Source: Elmis aenea (Eukaryota; Arthropoda; Insecta; Coleoptera; Elmidae). Taken from it: DNA of 64,000 nt. The notes below the pieces were generated by a model, which was not told the origin of the DNA, did no database searches, and worked only from the letters and a program-made list of their open reading frames with translations. The position numbers and the translations under genes were made by a program. Positions within the stretch are counted from its first letter, which is position 1. Every line of letters begins with the position of its first letter. The stretch is taken from the NCBI GenBank assembly GCA_947652605.1, contig OX393577.1, positions 68,596,108 through 68,660,107 of the forward strand, in the 5' to 3' direction. Positions 63,801 through 64,000 of this stretch are shown here, piece by piece.

Positions 63801-64000
63801 GTTCATTTGTTTTTTGCAGGTTCGATTATGTACTGCGCATATATATTTATTATTTGAAGACATACCAGAATTAAAATCTGAATTGATTACGGAAGACTGG
63901 AAAATATTTAGCATATGCCACGACACAGAGTCGATATCGGCCGACGTGCAAACATACCGAGAACAATTGAAGAATTTAGAAAAGTTTACGTTCGATAAAT
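57849..64000 (+). CDS. Utp20: UTP20, small-subunit processome component (5' five exons; runs off the window)
   Basis: UTP20 is a very large nucleolar HEAT-repeat protein of the 90S pre-ribosome/U3 snoRNP, needed for 18S rRNA maturation (family knowledge). Five exons join in frame: 57849-57893, 58019-58305, 58361-58694, 61751-62962 and 63820 onward, giving about 686 codons; family members exceed 2,500 aa, so most of the gene lies downstream. The N terminus MKNKSTRHKEANTFKFQPF, then AERIANVDIDIFHR and LNLTEGYEAF, aligns with the start of animal UTP20. Exon 3 has the hallmark LEWVFTCLAYLFKFLWR and NFAAESFAFVARKV repeats. Exon 4 continues GCSKLLFEVLHGGVKGQFHS. Long alpha-helical solenoid, no membrane segment. 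The start is the first ATG in frame after the divergent promoter. Intron 3 is enlarged by a nested 2.9-kb transposon. Confidence 0.95.
58968..61357. mobile_element. palindromic TA-flanked element carrying a satellite array
   Basis: Opens CAGGGTGGTGCTTTTTTCGA and closes with its inverted copy, flanked by TA. The arms (about 58968-59234 and 61089-61357) match over about 265 bp. Between them are about 190 bp of unique sequence (59235-59423) and the heptamer satellite. Unrelated in sequence to the palindrome in hAT copy 1, apart from the CAGGGTG end. Confidence 0.85.
59424..61093. repeat. heptanucleotide satellite (CGAACGA / CGACCGA / CGACTGA / CGGCCGA)
   Basis: About 1.67 kb, roughly 238 units of 7 bp with the pattern CGRMYGA and simple variants, almost unbroken register. 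Longer blocks repeat at exact multiples of 7: a GGAACGACGAC block at 60153 recurs 336 bp later (48 units); a GTTAAACGACGG block recurs 329 bp (47 units) and 217 bp (31 units) apart. Since 7 is not divisible by 3, all three frames of a strand read the same seven-residue repeat, which is why open frames of 448 and 326 codons (RRSSFVG-type) appear on the minus strand and NDERRLT-type frames on the plus strand. Not believed to be coding. Confidence 0.93.
62963..63819. repeat. T-rich minisatellite filling UTP20 intron 4
   Basis: Degenerate tandem units of roughly 40-60 bp built from poly-T, CATTTGTTTCTGATGCC, TATTATT and TTTTTAACGCCTTATTG segments. One 113-bp block near 63290-63400 is repeated almost exactly just after it. 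The array runs to the T-rich acceptor at 63818-63819, so it forms most of the polypyrimidine side of the intron. Confidence 0.8.

Noticed and set aside
62963..63819. CRISPR-like array of regularly spaced repeats
   Set aside because: The repeats are degenerate T-rich tandem units with no unique spacers, in a eukaryotic intron.

Overview
The window is AT-rich, intron-rich animal DNA with GT-AG introns. Its genes and transposon fossils point to an insect. A beetle with a fairly large genome would fit, but I cannot prove the order from sequence alone. I rebuilt four protein-coding genes exon by exon; every junction I give keeps the reading frame.

Layout. (1) 1-38,166, plus strand: the 3' two thirds of an Mgat4-type N-glycan GlcNAc-transferase gene. 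It has seven exons at 8,888-38,166, separated by introns up to 14.5 kb. The N-terminal exons are not visible and should lie upstream. Its introns hold many transposon fossils: hAT-like elements, a dead mariner, palindromic TA-target MITEs and pieces of non-LTR retrotransposons in both orientations. (2) 38,167-45,262: intergenic, with a Harbinger-like MITE, a small hairpin and AT-rich sequence. (3) 45,263-47,058, minus strand: a complete three-exon CYP2-clan cytochrome P450 of 495 aa, closest by memory to CYP303A1. A palindromic MITE lies just beyond each end. (4) 47,874-53,660: AT-rich intergenic sequence. (5) 53,661-57,281, minus strand: a complete five-exon gene for a 667-aa coiled-coil protein I cannot name, with a C-terminal GILK...KVTF pair that matches the SILK plus RVxF docking code for protein phosphatase 1. 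(6) 57,849-64,000, plus strand: the first five exons (about 686 codons) of UTP20, a ribosome-biogenesis gene, head to head with the coiled-coil gene across 567 bp. Intron 3 of UTP20 carries a 2.9 kb hAT element, inside which sits a palindromic element, inside which sits a 1.65 kb heptanucleotide satellite.

The genes do not form a pathway. They act in N-glycan branching (Golgi), a P450 oxidation (ER), probable cell-division or cytoskeletal scaffolding, and the nucleolar SSU processome. The least ordinary material is the satellite with a strict 7-bp register (hence long open frames on both strands), the two hAT copies carrying unrelated palindromes at the same internal site, and the PP1-docking coiled-coil protein.
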